64,000 nt of DNA from Paenibacillus silagei. GTDB lineage: Bacteria; Bacillota; Bacilli; Paenibacillales; Paenibacillaceae. The DNA lies in assembly GCF_017874735.1 (NCBI RefSeq), contig NZ_JAGGLV010000006.1:62001-126000 (forward strand), read 5' to 3'. Below, piece after piece: positions 1-9,002 of the stretch (position 1 is its first letter; the number at the start of each line of letters is the position of its first letter). The notes below the pieces were generated by a model. The model did not search any database. It saw only the letters and a list, made by a program, of their open reading frames with translations, and was not told the origin of the DNA. Both the position numbers and the translations under genes were made by a program.

Positions 1-1261
1 CTACGGTATAACGCAGCAGCTTGCCGAGACTGGTTACCACACCGGAGAGCTCCCGGGTATTGCCCTGAAGTGCCAGCATGTTCACCATCTCCAGCGTGTT
101 GTACAGAAAATGCGGATGAATCTGGCTCTGCAGCGCCAGCAGCTCTGCCTCCCGCTCCTTCAGCCGGGTCTCATAGACCTCCTTAACCAGACGGTCAATC
201 TCGCCGATCATCGTGTTGAATCCTTCGGTCAGCTGCCCGATTTCATCGCTGGTGGTGACCGTCGCGCGTTCGAGGAACAGCCCCCGCTTCACCTGCCTCA
301 TCTTCGACTGAAGATGAGCAATGGGCTTAATCAGGCGGCTCGACAGCAGTATGGCTGCTACGTAAGCCGCCATAAGGGCCACTATGGAGACAATCAGTGT
401 AGAGTTTGTCAGCTCACGGGCATCCTCCCGAAGCTGCGCCCGGGGCATCAGCGAGGTGACCTTAAGTCCTGTGTACGGTGATTCCGCAGAGGCAGTAATA
501 TAAGATTCGCGTGAATCGGGAAGCTTGCCGGCCCCGGAGTACAGAACCACCTGATCCTTGCCAGTAATCTGCAGCAGGCCGCTCCCGCTTGAGCGCACCG
601 TCGAGACAATTGATCCGAAGCCCCGGGGCATCAGATCTACCTTGACAATCCCCAGCATGGCATGGGTGTACGGTTCACGGATGACTCTGGCCACGGAGAT
701 GATCCCCTGCTTCGCCTCTGTGTAGTAAGCTGCGCTGTGCGGCGGAAGAATGGCAAGGCCACCGTCCGCCTGCTCTACGGTCTCCATCCACTCTGCCATG
801 CTGCGGTCCCACCGCTTCCTCACACTCTGGTCCAGATTACTGAAGATTCCGCCGTCATTGGTGAACACCAGGATGCTCTCGATTTCCCCCCGGTCAAAAG
901 CCAGCGAAGAGATAAACAGGTTCATCTTCAGCGTCTCATCCGTGCTCAGATAGGTGCCGCCCGAACCCGGCAACCTGTGCTTGCGGAGAATCTGCATCAT
1001 ATCCTCATCATACAGCGGCGCAAGCGTCAGACGGTCCAGCTCCTTAATATAATGCTCCAGATTAATATTAATCTGGCTGACGACCTGATTGGATAGTTCT
1101 ACCGTGTTGCGTTCTACTCCGGCAATATATTTCTTATAGCTGATGGTGCCGATGACCAGGAACGGAATGGTGATCAGCAAGCAGAATAAAATGATAAACT
1201 TCGTGCGCAGCGGCACATAAGCGGATCGGTTGAATCTTTTACCGGATAACATGCGTAACAT
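1..1261 (-). CDS. YesM-type sensor histidine kinase, C-terminus cut by window edge
   Basis: About 420 codons are present and no stop is reached at the left edge, so the ATPase domain is missing. The start ATG at 1261 is preceded by GGGGAGG with an 8-nt gap; a second ATG lies three codons in. A TM helix near residues 18-38 is followed by an extracellular sensor of about 240 residues, a second TM, a HAMP linker and the His-kinase motif QIHPHFLYNTLE typical of the YesM/LytS group, where the His is phosphorylated. It is the last visible gene of the minus-strand cluster that begins with the response regulator at 7831, so the two may form a pair split by the catabolic genes. A response regulator beyond the left edge is equally possible. 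Family assignment is sure; ligand unknown. Confidence 0.93.
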   Translation of the reverse strand, partial: MLRMLSGKRFNRSAYVPLRTKFIILFCLLITIPFLVIGTISYKKYIAGVERNTVELSNQVVSQININLEHYIKELDRLTLAPLYDEDMMQILRKHRLPGSGGTYLSTDETLKMNLFISSLAFDRGEIESILVFTNDGGIFSNLDQSVRKRWDRSMAEWMETVEQADGGLAILPPHSAAYYTEAKQGIISVARVIREPYTHAMLGIVKVDLMPRGFGSIVSTVRSSGSGLLQITGKDQVVLYSGAGKLPDSRESYITASAESPYTGLKVTSLMPRAQLREDARELTNSTLIVSIVALMAAYVAAILLSSRLIKPIAHLQSKMRQVKRGLFLERATVTTSDEIGQLTEGFNTMIGEIDRLVKEVYETRLKEREAELLALQSQIHPHFLYNTLEMVNMLALQGNTRELSGVVTSLGKLLRYTV

Positions 1262-1363
1262 GCGGACAGCCTCCCCGAACTCTGGTTCTACATCAACATA
1301 GCATAATCCGGGATGGAAGTCAGAGCTATCCGCCATGCCCTGCCCAGGCTCAGAGATTCCGGC

Positions 1364-2035
1364 TCAGCTATTCTCAAGCTCGCTTGACCAGACCTCCGTC
1401 TGCCTCCAGAATTCGGCGGCTGTCAGTGTCCCGCTGTGAATCATATACGCGTAATCCAGCAGATTCGGCAAGCAGGGCAGGTCCAGCAGATAACGGCTGA
1501 ACGCATGCGCAGCGATCTCCGAGGTCTTCGTTACGCCCGCCCGGATACGCAGCGGCCCCAGGGAGAGGCTGCTGATGTCATCCAGCCGCTTATTCGTGTA
1601 TCCCAGCTCCGTGAACTCCAGATCATGGAACAGCTCATGGGCGAGATGAATGTCGGTAACCTCCCTGAGGCTGAAGGAACGGCCGGGAAGCAGCACACCG
1701 GCACATTGCCGCAGCTCCTCCATGGAGGACCGGTACAGTGTAATGACACGTTCCTTGGCCGACAGCTCAATCTGGGCGCGGAAGCGGATCTGCCCGATGG
1801 TGCCTTTCCGTTCATTGAGGTTCACCTGGATGCCCCTGTCCCTGCAGATGGCTCCGACATCCGTGCCATAGCGGGCTTTGAACGCCAGAGCCTGCTCCTT
1901 CCCGATGGCCAGCGGACGCTCAACATAATAACGCCGTTTACCGCTCGGAATCCGGTGGAACAGCAGGTCGTTCTTCAGTTCGGCATACCCCAGTACATGA
2001 TCATCCGGCAGTGTACGTGCATCTGTCTTCATCAT
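1364..2035 (-). CDS. ImmA/IrrE-like zinc metallopeptidase family protein
   Basis: 223 residues. The ATG at 2035 is preferred because AGGAGGT lies 8 nt upstream and overlaps the stop of the hydantoinase gene; an upstream in-frame GTG at 2044 would sit on that ribosome site. Around residues 133-137 it carries HELFH, an HExxH zinc motif, and about 36 residues later SEIAAHAFSRYLL, matching the E..A..FA..LL third-ligand helix of ImmA/IrrE-type zincins. No signal peptide or membrane segment, so it is cytosolic. It follows the hydantoinase with almost no spacing and is surely co-transcribed. I do not know its substrate. A maturation or regulatory protease for the operon is a guess; a metal-binding non-peptidase is possible. 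Confidence 0.7.
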   Translation of the reverse strand: MMKTDARTLPDDHVLGYAELKNDLLFHRIPSGKRRYYVERPLAIGKEQALAFKARYGTDVGAICRDRGIQVNLNERKGTIGQIRFRAQIELSAKERVITLYRSSMEELRQCAGVLLPGRSFSLREVTDIHLAHELFHDLEFTELGYTNKRLDDISSLSLGPLRIRAGVTKTSEIAAHAFSRYLLDLPCLPNLLDYAYMIHSGTLTAAEFWRQTEVWSSELENS

Positions 2036-2047
2036 CCTCTGCACCTC

Positions 2048-4192
2048 CTACTGGTAGACGACCGCGAGCAGCTCGCTGTTGTCCTCGAGCAACCCTGTCT
2101 CCACCTCAAGAATGGAGAACAGCTGCTCCTTGGTCTGCATCCCGGTCAAATCGAGCATTTTTTCCTTATAGAAAACAAAGGTCTTGGGGATCGTGGCATT
2201 TGCATCCGAATAGATCGTATTCTCCTCCAGGAACGAGGCGAACCTGTCAGCCATATTCTTCTTCAGAAAAGCCAGGTGATACGCATTCGTCTTCTTGAAG
2301 CGCACCACTCCCTCACGGTCGAGCACGCTCACATGGCTGAGCTTCTTCTTCACCAGGCCGAACATCGACTTCTTGATCTCGCTGGCCTCGAACAGATACC
2401 ATCTGCCGGAGGCTGCCTTCAGCTCCGTCTGCTCCGCAGGCTGGCCCAGCGCATCCGCCGCCGTCTGCATCAGCTCATTCACCGGCACCGCACGGCTGGC
2501 CAGATCCTTCGAGCGCAGCTCCGTGGAGCCGGTGGCGATCGCCCGCAGAATATTGCGCTGGGAGTCGATCTCGATTGTGACATCGACCGTGGATTCGTTC
2601 GCCCCGGACTGGACGATTCTCTCCATAATCTCTGCCCGGATCAGCTTGATGTCATGCTCGGTGGCACCCACGACCGTCTTCTCGATCTGCTCGCGGACCA
2701 TCGCCATCCCGACGCCAATCGTGGAGATATACGGCGCATTGTTCGCAATCTGGTGCTTGAAGCCTTCCTTCGCAGCCATGGCCGGGACCAGAACTGCACC
2801 GCTGCCTCCGCCGCCTACCAGCGTAATGAATCCGGTGTCCAGCTCATAATCGCTGATCATCTGGTTCACCACCGCCATCACCTTACGGATGGCAATATCC
2901 ATCGCTGCCCTGGCCGCTTCTTCCGCAGACATCCCCAGATGAGAACCCAGCGCCTGCCAGGCGATCCGCGTGCTCTCCATATTCCCGCGCGCATAATCCG
3001 TCTCCGGCACATGGTTCAGCAGATTCGCCGCTCCTGCCAGGGTCAGCGCATATTCATGGCCCCCCCTACTACGAACCGTAACATAATCCGGGTCTCCTTC
3101 GCGCGGTCTCACGAGACCGATCGCAGGCTGCTCCAGGTTCTCCTTGCCGGTGAAGCACTCGTATTCCAATCCCGCTATATGCGCACTGCGCGGGCCGACA
3201 TCCGTGATCTTGCCCCCGCCGATCTGGATCATGCTGCCTCCGGCAACGGCCAGCGTCCGCACATCCAGCGAGCGCAGATAGGTCTTGTGTCCGCCGACCT
3301 GGGCGTTCTCAATCATGACCTTACCGTTCTTGATCACGGAAATATCTACGCTGGTGCCGCCGACCTCGAAGAAAATGCCGTCCGATATCTTCTCATACAT
3401 CAGGGCACCGGCCACGCCGGCCGCCAGCCCCGACAGCATCGTCAGGATCGGGCGCTTGCGCACCTCGTCGATGCTCATGACCCCGCCGTCACAGCGCATG
3501 ATCATGAGCTGTGAGGTAATTCCCGCTTCTTGGACCGCCTGCTCGGTCATATTGGCCGTCTCCATCATCTTCGGGATCAGGCTCGCATTGACCACCGCTG
3601 TGCGGGTCCGCGTCTTCAGCCCGTAGAGCTGAGAGATCTCATGTCCGCCGGTGGCGTACACTCCCCGGCTGCGTGCCGCTTCCATCACTTTCAGCTCATT
3701 GGCCGGATCATCGACGCTGTAAGCTTCCGAGGCTACAATGACCTCTGCGCCCTGGGCCAGCAGCTGGTCAATCGCATCGTCAATGGCTTCCGCTGTAAGT
3801 TCCCGGGAGTCAATGAACTTGTGATACGTAGTAAGATACTTGCCCGCAGCCAGTTCAATATCCGCCACATTGGTCTCTGAGCGGGCACTGCGGGCATCCA
3901 GCCCCGTACCCATCCCCACGATGCCTACACGGGCAACATCGCCTTCCAGCAGTGCATTAGTAGCCTGCGTCGTCCCGTGGGCGATGAACTTGATATCGCC
4001 GGGAAGAATCCCGTTCTCGCTCATGATCCGCTGGATGATCTGGACAATCCCGCTGGCGACTCCGCGTTTATCGTGGTGCGTGGTGGGCATTTTGACCTTG
4101 GACAGCACCTCAAAGGTCTCATTATCTATCGCCACGGCATCCGTGAAGGTTCCTCCGACATCGATGCCGATTCTGATTTGTTTATTGCTCAT
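2048..4192 (-). CDS. Hydantoinase/oxoprolinase family protein (HyuA-type)
   Basis: 714 residues, close to the usual 680-720 for HyuA and acetone carboxylase beta-type subunits. The N-terminus has IGIDVGGTFTDAV (hydant_A N-domain, actin-like phosphate loop), then IAHGTTQATNALLEG, and a second phosphate-binding block FFEVGGTSVDIS near residue 275, all family hallmarks. The family does ATP-dependent opening of cyclic amides or related carboxylations. The ATG at 4192 has GAGAGGAG 8 nt upstream. A HyuB-type partner, usually adjacent, is absent, so it may act alone or on a different substrate. It sits between a 12-TM-like transporter and a zincin gene, suggesting uptake and breakdown of a ring compound or carboxylate; the actual substrate cannot be read from sequence. 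Confidence 0.9.
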   Translation of the reverse strand: MSNKQIRIGIDVGGTFTDAVAIDNETFEVLSKVKMPTTHHDKRGVASGIVQIIQRIMSENGILPGDIKFIAHGTTQATNALLEGDVARVGIVGMGTGLDARSARSETNVADIELAAGKYLTTYHKFIDSRELTAEAIDDAIDQLLAQGAEVIVASEAYSVDDPANELKVMEAARSRGVYATGGHEISQLYGLKTRTRTAVVNASLIPKMMETANMTEQAVQEAGITSQLMIMRCDGGVMSIDEVRKRPILTMLSGLAAGVAGALMYEKISDGIFFEVGGTSVDISVIKNGKVMIENAQVGGHKTYLRSLDVRTLAVAGGSMIQIGGGKITDVGPRSAHIAGLEYECFTGKENLEQPAIGLVRPREGDPDYVTVRSRGGHEYALTLAGAANLLNHVPETDYARGNMESTRIAWQALGSHLGMSAEEAARAAMDIAIRKVMAVVNQMISDYELDTGFITLVGGGGSGAVLVPAMAAKEGFKHQIANNAPYISTIGVGMAMVREQIEKTVVGATEHDIKLIRAEIMERIVQSGANESTVDVTIEIDSQRNILRAIATGSTELRSKDLASRAVPVNELMQTAADALGQPAEQTELKAASGRWYLFEASEIKKSMFGLVKKKLSHVSVLDREGVVRFKKTNAYHLAFLKKNMADRFASFLEENTIYSDANATIPKTFVFYKEKMLDLTGMQTKEQLFSILEVETGLLEDNSELLAVVYQ

Positions 4193-4234
4193 AGCAGGTT
4201 CTCCTCTCCATGAAGCTTAGGTCTCTAAGAGTCT

Positions 4235-5527
4235 CTAAAAGGCAATCATCCCCGCGATAATCATCGAGATCATCACCGCAACGAACATCCATGGCAGCGT
4301 CTTGCGCAGCGTTTCAATAATATCTGTCTTCGTGTAATCGGCGATCCACACATTGTGCGAGTTGGTCGGATCACTGACAGCCTGCAGATTGCTCACAATA
4401 CGCAGGGCGAGCATCGCTGCCACTGGGGCCATACCACCAGCCACGATCAGTGCCGCAATTCCGCTGCCGAGCCCCCATACATTGAGCGGCCCCCGGTAGA
4501 TTGCCAGCGGAGAGAGCAGCGTGAAGACGAGAATATACATTAGCGGACTCGTCGGAATAATGACTTCGATCAGCGGCTGGATTAACGAGGCCACCTGTGG
4601 CGCGGTTACCGCACTAAGCAGCATCCCGATTCCGATCATCAGACCCAGCGCACCGGCCACATCCTGAATGCCTTCAACCAGCGCACTCGACAACACATGG
4701 AATGGACGCTTAGGGGTGGCCAGCAGCAGGGTGACCAGCGCCCCCATGAAGACCGCCGAGACAATATCCACCTTCAGGAAAAATACGAGCAACACCGGAA
4801 CAAGCGGGCTGATCAGCGCAATAGCTCTTACGTTCTTGTTATCCTGAGCCTGGAATTCCGGCTTAAGCGGCATTGCCCAGGCGCGGCGGACCTTACCGTC
4901 TTTGCGGGTGTAATAGACGATCATAATCAGGGCAATCACAATCAGCGGGACGGCACAGACGAGCGAATAAGAAGCAATCGTGTTCGTCGGTACCTTAAGC
5001 ACATCGGTATAGATCGCCCAGGTAGAGACGTTGAACACCACACCGACCGCATTGGCCAGTAGTACTACCAGACCGCTTACAAAGGGCTTAAGTCCGGCTG
5101 TCAGCATAATAGGGATAGCGATGGTCCCGACCAGAATAACCATACCCAGTCCGTTCGCGGCCGAGAAGATCACAGAGGCGGCGAGGAAAAAGATAATGGC
5201 AATCGCCAGCGGCTTATCTCCCGCCAGCTCCGCTGCCTTGCGGATAATGGTCTTCGTGATACCGACCTTGCTGAGAATCTGGCCGAACCAGGCGCCGAAG
5301 ATCAGTCCGGCGATGGCGGTAGACAGCTTCATGGCTCCGCCTGCAAGCACACCCTTCGTGATGGTAAAGGTGTCCGGGTTATCAGACAGGAGCGGGATGC
5401 CCGCAATTGCCGCCAGCAGAATCGCCATCATCGGCAGCGCGAGCAGTGTGGTCAGCTTGCGGGTCATCATCAGACCTACAAACACAATGAATACAAGTAA
5501 AATCCCGATAATTTGCACGGTTTCCAA
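4235..5527 (-). CDS. Ion-transporter superfamily carboxylate transporter (CitMHS/GntP-like)
   Basis: 430 residues, almost entirely hydrophobic, with about 11-12 predicted TM segments beginning at residue 3. Segments such as AANGLGMVILVGTIAIP and the repeated two-half architecture resemble the citrate:cation and gluconate-type ion transporter superfamily. The start is TTG at 5527 with a perfect AGGAGG 8 nt upstream. It lies 42 bp upstream of the hydantoinase and is probably co-transcribed, with an additional start signal possible in the 179-bp gap upstream. It likely imports the organic acid or cyclic amide used by the downstream enzyme. An NhaC/ArsB-type antiporter is a less likely alternative. 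Confidence 0.78.
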   Translation of the reverse strand: METVQIIGILLVFIVFVGLMMTRKLTTLLALPMMAILLAAIAGIPLLSDNPDTFTITKGVLAGGAMKLSTAIAGLIFGAWFGQILSKVGITKTIIRKAAELAGDKPLAIAIIFFLAASVIFSAANGLGMVILVGTIAIPIMLTAGLKPFVSGLVVLLANAVGVVFNVSTWAIYTDVLKVPTNTIASYSLVCAVPLIVIALIMIVYYTRKDGKVRRAWAMPLKPEFQAQDNKNVRAIALISPLVPVLLVFFLKVDIVSAVFMGALVTLLLATPKRPFHVLSSALVEGIQDVAGALGLMIGIGMLLSAVTAPQVASLIQPLIEVIIPTSPLMYILVFTLLSPLAIYRGPLNVWGLGSGIAALIVAGGMAPVAAMLALRIVSNLQAVSDPTNSHNVWIADYTKTDIIETLRKTLPWMFVAVMISMIIAGMIAF

Positions 5528-5601
5528 ACCAATTCCTCCTAAAGTTTTGTTGAATATACGTTGTTATAAGAATTATTATTTAATTGCAGCCAAGGGTAGA
5601 T

Positions 5602-5626
5602 GCTAACAACAGCTAACAACAGTTAG
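5602..5626. promoter_or_regulatory. Direct and inverted repeat upstream of transporter gene
   Basis: GCTAACAACA occurs twice in tandem (5602-5611 and 5612-5621), and the second copy forms CTAAC-N4-GTTAG (5613-5626). It lies in the 179-bp AT-rich gap between the oxidoreductase stop and the transporter start, about 75 bp before the start. Tandem 10-bp repeats at helical spacing are typical of AraC-type operators, and the cluster encodes such a regulator. Downstream on the minus strand a weak TTGGCT-N19-TATAAC promoter can be drawn. Function is inferred. Confidence 0.45.
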
Positions 5627-5706
5627 ATGTATTTCTACAATTAAACTACACACAGCTTAATAACTGGCCACTTTAGTTGCACATATTACAGTTATGGCGC
5701 CGCGCG

Positions 5707-7056
5707 TTACACTTCCAGATAAGCGCCGTGCGCGACAAGCATCTCCTGCAAGCTCTTATAGTCCACCTGCTGCACTGGAACTCCTTCCCGGACCGCCAGC
5801 GCCGCCGCCGTACCGCCCGCCTGTCCGATTGCGCCTACCGTCGGTGTAGTCCGCACAGCCGCCTGGGCTTCAAAGGTAGCCGAGAGGCATCTCCCCACAA
5901 CAATCAGATTATCGATCTCGCTGGTGATCAGGCAGCGGTAAGGGATGCCGTACATCGCGCCCCACTCCAGATGATCTGTTGCGGTTCCCTCGCCGTCCGG
6001 GCTGTGGATATCAATCGGGTAGCCGGAATGGGCGATCACATCCTCGAAGGGCTTCACCGACAGGATATCCTGCGCAGTCAGTGTGTACACACCTTTGATC
6101 TGGCGGGAGCCGCGTACGCCGATGGACGGGCCTGTAGAGACAACCACTGAATCTTCGAAACCGGGAATATATTTTTTCAGAAAAACCTCCAGCTCCCGGC
6201 ACTGCTTGCGGCCCTCAATCTCGGCCTCGCTAAGGCTCCACGGGTCTGTGCTGTCCTTGCCGAGAATCCGCGTCGTGTTCATAATAATCTCACCGGGATT
6301 GCTCGTCTCGAAGAATAGTACATCCTCTCTCGGAATACTGATCTCACCGCGCGCCTTCGCTTCACGGAATTGCTTGTCGAAGCCGACGACAGAGAGTCTG
6401 GCCGCCGAGTCCATCACCGTAATATCCAGATTCATGCGCGGAAAGTCCTCACGGTGCCCGCAGATGTACGCCTTGATTTTCTCCGTGTCCACTCCCCTCA
6501 TCTTCATCTTCAGTGTCATCGGCTGCGACTGCTCGTCGGATTCGCGCCCTTTGGTGAACGGGACGCCGGACCAGGCCGCCAGATCGCCATCCCCCGTAGC
6601 ATCGATGAACACATCCGCCGAGATCCTGCTAAGCCCGCCTTTGTTGCACAAGGTAAGTGATGTAATGCGTCTGCCGGATACTTCAGCACCGGCCAGCATC
6701 GTATGATACAGCACCTCGCCTCCGCTCTCCTGCAGCATCAGATCCAGCTCGTATTTCATCGCTTCGGCATCGAACGGTGTCACTGAATAGGTGTAGTTCG
6801 TCGCGTCCGGGATATGCCCCGGCGATTTGCCGAGCGCCCGGAGCCGCTGAATCAGCTCATCGGTGATTCCCTGGATAGCCTGCTTATCCCCCGCGTGAAA
6901 AGTCATCATCGGTCCTACGCCCGCAGCAGTCAGAGTCCCGCCCAGGAATCCCCCCGCCTCGATGATCAGCGTCCGGGCGCCTGCTCTTGCTGCCGCGATA
7001 GCCGCGATGGAGCCGGAAACCCCGCCTCCCGCCACAACCACTTCATATTTCCGCAT
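5707..7056 (-). CDS. FAD-dependent oxidoreductase
   Basis: 449 residues. The N-terminus shows the dinucleotide-binding VVAGGGVSGSIAAIAAARAG with an acidic residue closing the second strand (LIIEAGGFLGG), then FIDATGDGDLAAWSG near residue 152, the signature of the FAD-dependent oxidoreductase group that includes thiazole-synthase-like and tricarballylate-type enzymes (PF12831-like). Near the C-terminus a second FAD-contact region reads LIVVGRCLSATFEAQAAVR. ATG at 7056 with AAGGAGGAAC upstream. It is 34 bp downstream of the response regulator gene and belongs to the same operon. No TM segment; cytosolic. The substrate is probably the compound imported by the neighbouring transporter. Confidence 0.9.
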   Translation of the reverse strand: MRKYEVVVAGGGVSGSIAAIAAARAGARTLIIEAGGFLGGTLTAAGVGPMMTFHAGDKQAIQGITDELIQRLRALGKSPGHIPDATNYTYSVTPFDAEAMKYELDLMLQESGGEVLYHTMLAGAEVSGRRITSLTLCNKGGLSRISADVFIDATGDGDLAAWSGVPFTKGRESDEQSQPMTLKMKMRGVDTEKIKAYICGHREDFPRMNLDITVMDSAARLSVVGFDKQFREAKARGEISIPREDVLFFETSNPGEIIMNTTRILGKDSTDPWSLSEAEIEGRKQCRELEVFLKKYIPGFEDSVVVSTGPSIGVRGSRQIKGVYTLTAQDILSVKPFEDVIAHSGYPIDIHSPDGEGTATDHLEWGAMYGIPYRCLITSEIDNLIVVGRCLSATFEAQAAVRTTPTVGAIGQAGGTAAALAVREGVPVQQVDYKSLQEMLVAHGAYLEV

Positions 7057-7090
7057 CCTTGTTCCTCCTTCTTCTAAGTGAACGGTTACA

Positions 7091-7831
7091 TTACTGCTGC
7101 TCCCTGTATTGGGTTGGGGTGCAGCCGGTATAGTCCTTGAATACCGCCATGAAATGCTTCGAGCTTAGGTAGCCGGATAATTTGGCAACCTCATAGATTC
7201 TGAGATTCGTCTCCTTCAGCAGCTGCTTGGCCCGGTTCATCCGGCACCGGGAGACATAATCCGTGAAGTTCTGTCCGGTCTCCGTCTTGAACAGCACCGA
7301 CAGGTACTGATGATTCAGATGCACCTGCTCCGCCATATATTGCAGCGAAATTTCCTGATCCAGCCGCTGGGCAACCAGTTCTTTCACTTTGCGGATCAGT
7401 TGCCTGCCCTTCTGGTCGGTCTCCCCCTCTTCCGGCTGGCCCGGCAGAGCATTCCGGGCTCCATGCTTGCGCTTGAACTCCCCTAAGGCCTGGGCCAGCT
7501 CCGTGCGGTCAACCGGCTTCAGGAGATAATCGCTGATGCCGTATTTGATGGCCTGCTTTGCATATTCGAAATCGGCATACCCGCTCAGAATCAGGATATA
7601 CAATTCAGGGTACTGGTCACGGACCCGCCGGATCATCTCCAGCCCGTTCATTTCATTCATCCGTATATCCGAGATCAGGACATCAGGCTTCACACTTTTG
7701 AGTGCCTCCAGTGCAAGTCTTCCGTTCTCTGCCTCACCCACCACCTGAAAGCCGCCGATGACCTCCTCAATCAAATGCTTGAGGCCCGTACGGATCAGGG
7801 CTTCATCCTCAACCAGAAACAGCTTGTGCAA
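7091..7831 (-). CDS. AraC-type two-component response regulator (YesN-like)
   Basis: 246 residues from the TTG at 7831, chosen because GGAGGG sits 6 nt upstream and the receiver domain begins directly (HKLFLVEDEALIRTGL). A longer reading from 8053 adds 74 residues unlike any receiver and crosses the promoter region. The receiver has acidic residues ED, phospho-acceptor Asp near 55 (LISDIRMNEM) and the conserved Lys (DYLLKPVDR). The C-terminal 100 residues are a double HTH of AraC type (HLNHQYLSVLFKTETGQNF and LSGYLSSKHFMAVF). No kinase is adjacent; the YesM-type kinase at the end of the cluster is the obvious candidate partner. Probably activates this catabolic operon. Confidence 0.93.
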   Translation of the reverse strand: MHKLFLVEDEALIRTGLKHLIEEVIGGFQVVGEAENGRLALEALKSVKPDVLISDIRMNEMNGLEMIRRVRDQYPELYILILSGYADFEYAKQAIKYGISDYLLKPVDRTELAQALGEFKRKHGARNALPGQPEEGETDQKGRQLIRKVKELVAQRLDQEISLQYMAEQVHLNHQYLSVLFKTETGQNFTDYVSRCRMNRAKQLLKETNLRIYEVAKLSGYLSSKHFMAVFKDYTGCTPTQYREQQ

Positions 7832-7898
7832 CCCTATCCCTCCAAATACAGTATCTGGCCGCCGCTGCGCTTCGCCAAGCTTCTGAGGCTCATTCCTG

Positions 7899-7923
7899 GT
7901 GAAACGCTTACAGTACCAGTATA
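7899..7923 (-). promoter_or_regulatory. Candidate promoter with cre-like site for the response regulator operon
   Basis: On the minus strand a good -10 TATACT (7918-7923) has only a weak -35, as expected of an activated promoter. Just downstream, overlapping the likely start point, is TGTAAGCGTTTCAC (7899-7912), matching the first 12 positions of the CcpA consensus TGWAARCGYTWNCW. Roadblock repression by CcpA in good carbon supply is the inference. The rest of the 270-bp gap (7832-8101) shows nothing else clear. Confidence 0.45.
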
Positions 7924-8101
7924 AAATTTGAGCACCTGCAATGAAACGGCCCTCATTCGAGAAAAGGTATGAAATTTCGAGATGAATCCGCATCCGCTCC
8001 GCCAGATATGAAACCGGATGCCCTTCACGCCTATAGTAAGGCGGAAATGACATCCGGTTCTGCTTGCTTGTATATACACAGCCCGCTTCTGGCCTGGCTG
8101 A

Positions 8102-8866
8102 TTACAGGCTTTGCGCTGTGCTGTTATCATACAGCGCAATCAATTCATCGAATGATGAGATAATGACATCCGAGCCCTTCAGCTCATCCTGCCGCCCGAA
8201 GCCGGCATAGGCGCAGCCGATCACGGTCTGTCCGTTGCCCTTGCCCGCCTGTACATCGGAGGAACGGTCCCCGACCATCCAGGCACTGCCGATCTTGTGA
8301 TTGTCCAGCAGAAGGCCGAGCAGCTCGGTCTTCGTTGCCGTGCCCGAGCCGCCCGCGCTGTACAGCCCCTCGAACAGGTCCTTCAGCTCGTGTACGACTA
8401 CGATGCTATGGATATAATCCTCCAGCCCGTTGCTGGCGACGAACAGCTTCACTCCGCGTGCGTGCAGCGCACGCAGCGTCTCGACTACCTTAGGGTACAG
8501 TACCGTCCCTCCGGCCTCCAGCCCCTCAATCTCCAGCTGCAGGAGCAGTTCATCCGCCCGGCGGTGTACCGCCTCATCCGCTTCCGGCATTACGTTCTTC
8601 CAGATATCCGCAAGCAGCATGCCTAGACTGCCCAGGATGCGCTCCTCCGGCGGAGTCGAGCCGGAATGCAGGCCTTCTTCCCGCAGAATATCGAACATTT
8701 TATGATAGGCGGGCAATAACAGGCTTTCTGTCTGAAACAGCGTACCATCCATATCAAATACGATGGCTTCCGGCTGGTTTAAGTTCGGCAGCGGTCTGTT
8801 CCCCGCCTGTGTCTGTTCTTCGTTGCTCATGAGGTGAATCATCCCTTCCAATTGTTCTTCGGTCAC
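8102..8866 (-). CDS. HAD-superfamily hydrolase, phosphoglycolate phosphatase-like
   Basis: 254 residues. Motif I is FDMDGTLFQTE with nucleophile and acid/base Asp, motif II FVASNG, motif III a Lys in the following helix, and motif IV MVGDRSSDVQAGKGNG. The helical cap between motifs I and II places it in subfamily IA (PGMB/Gph-like). It is a soluble Mg-dependent phosphatase of a small phosphorylated metabolite; specificity unknown. The start is uncertain: GTG at 8866 is weak, ATG codons follow at 8842 and 8830 and the latter leaves about 20 residues before the core. It stands alone between terminator-like hairpins and is probably monocistronic. Confidence 0.88.
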   Translation of the reverse strand: MTEEQLEGMIHLMSNEEQTQAGNRPLPNLNQPEAIVFDMDGTLFQTESLLLPAYHKMFDILREEGLHSGSTPPEERILGSLGMLLADIWKNVMPEADEAVHRRADELLLQLEIEGLEAGGTVLYPKVVETLRALHARGVKLFVASNGLEDYIHSIVVVHELKDLFEGLYSAGGSGTATKTELLGLLLDNHKIGSAWMVGDRSSDVQAGKGNGQTVIGCAYAGFGRQDELKGSDVIISSFDELIALYDNSTAQSL

Positions 8867-8918
8867 ACGCCCTAATGATATAGGAAGCAGCAGATGTTGT
8901 CTACGAACCCCTAATTAC

Positions 8919-8970
8919 AGAAAGGGACCGCAGTGCAAACACATGGAGTGCTTACACTGCGATCCCTTCT
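8919..8970 (-). terminator. Terminator-like hairpin downstream of abrB
   Basis: Long imperfect inverted repeat: GGGACCGCAGTG pairs with CACTGCGATCCC across a loop of about 22 nt. It lies 33 bp past the abrB stop; the T-run after it is short. Confidence 0.65.
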
Positions 8971-9002
8971 GTTCATACTGCATACTGCCTCAGAACCTTA
9001 AC

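Noticed and set aside
1436..3514. Open frame of 692 codons on the plus strand
   Set aside because: It is antisense to the hydantoinase and zincin genes, rich in Arg, His and Gln, has no ribosome site and no recognisable domain; the minus-strand frames carry clear family motifs.
7832..8053. N-terminal extension of 74 residues to the response regulator
   Set aside because: It is unlike any receiver domain, crosses the promoter and cre-like site, and a good GGAGGG plus TTG start lies at the exact beginning of the receiver.
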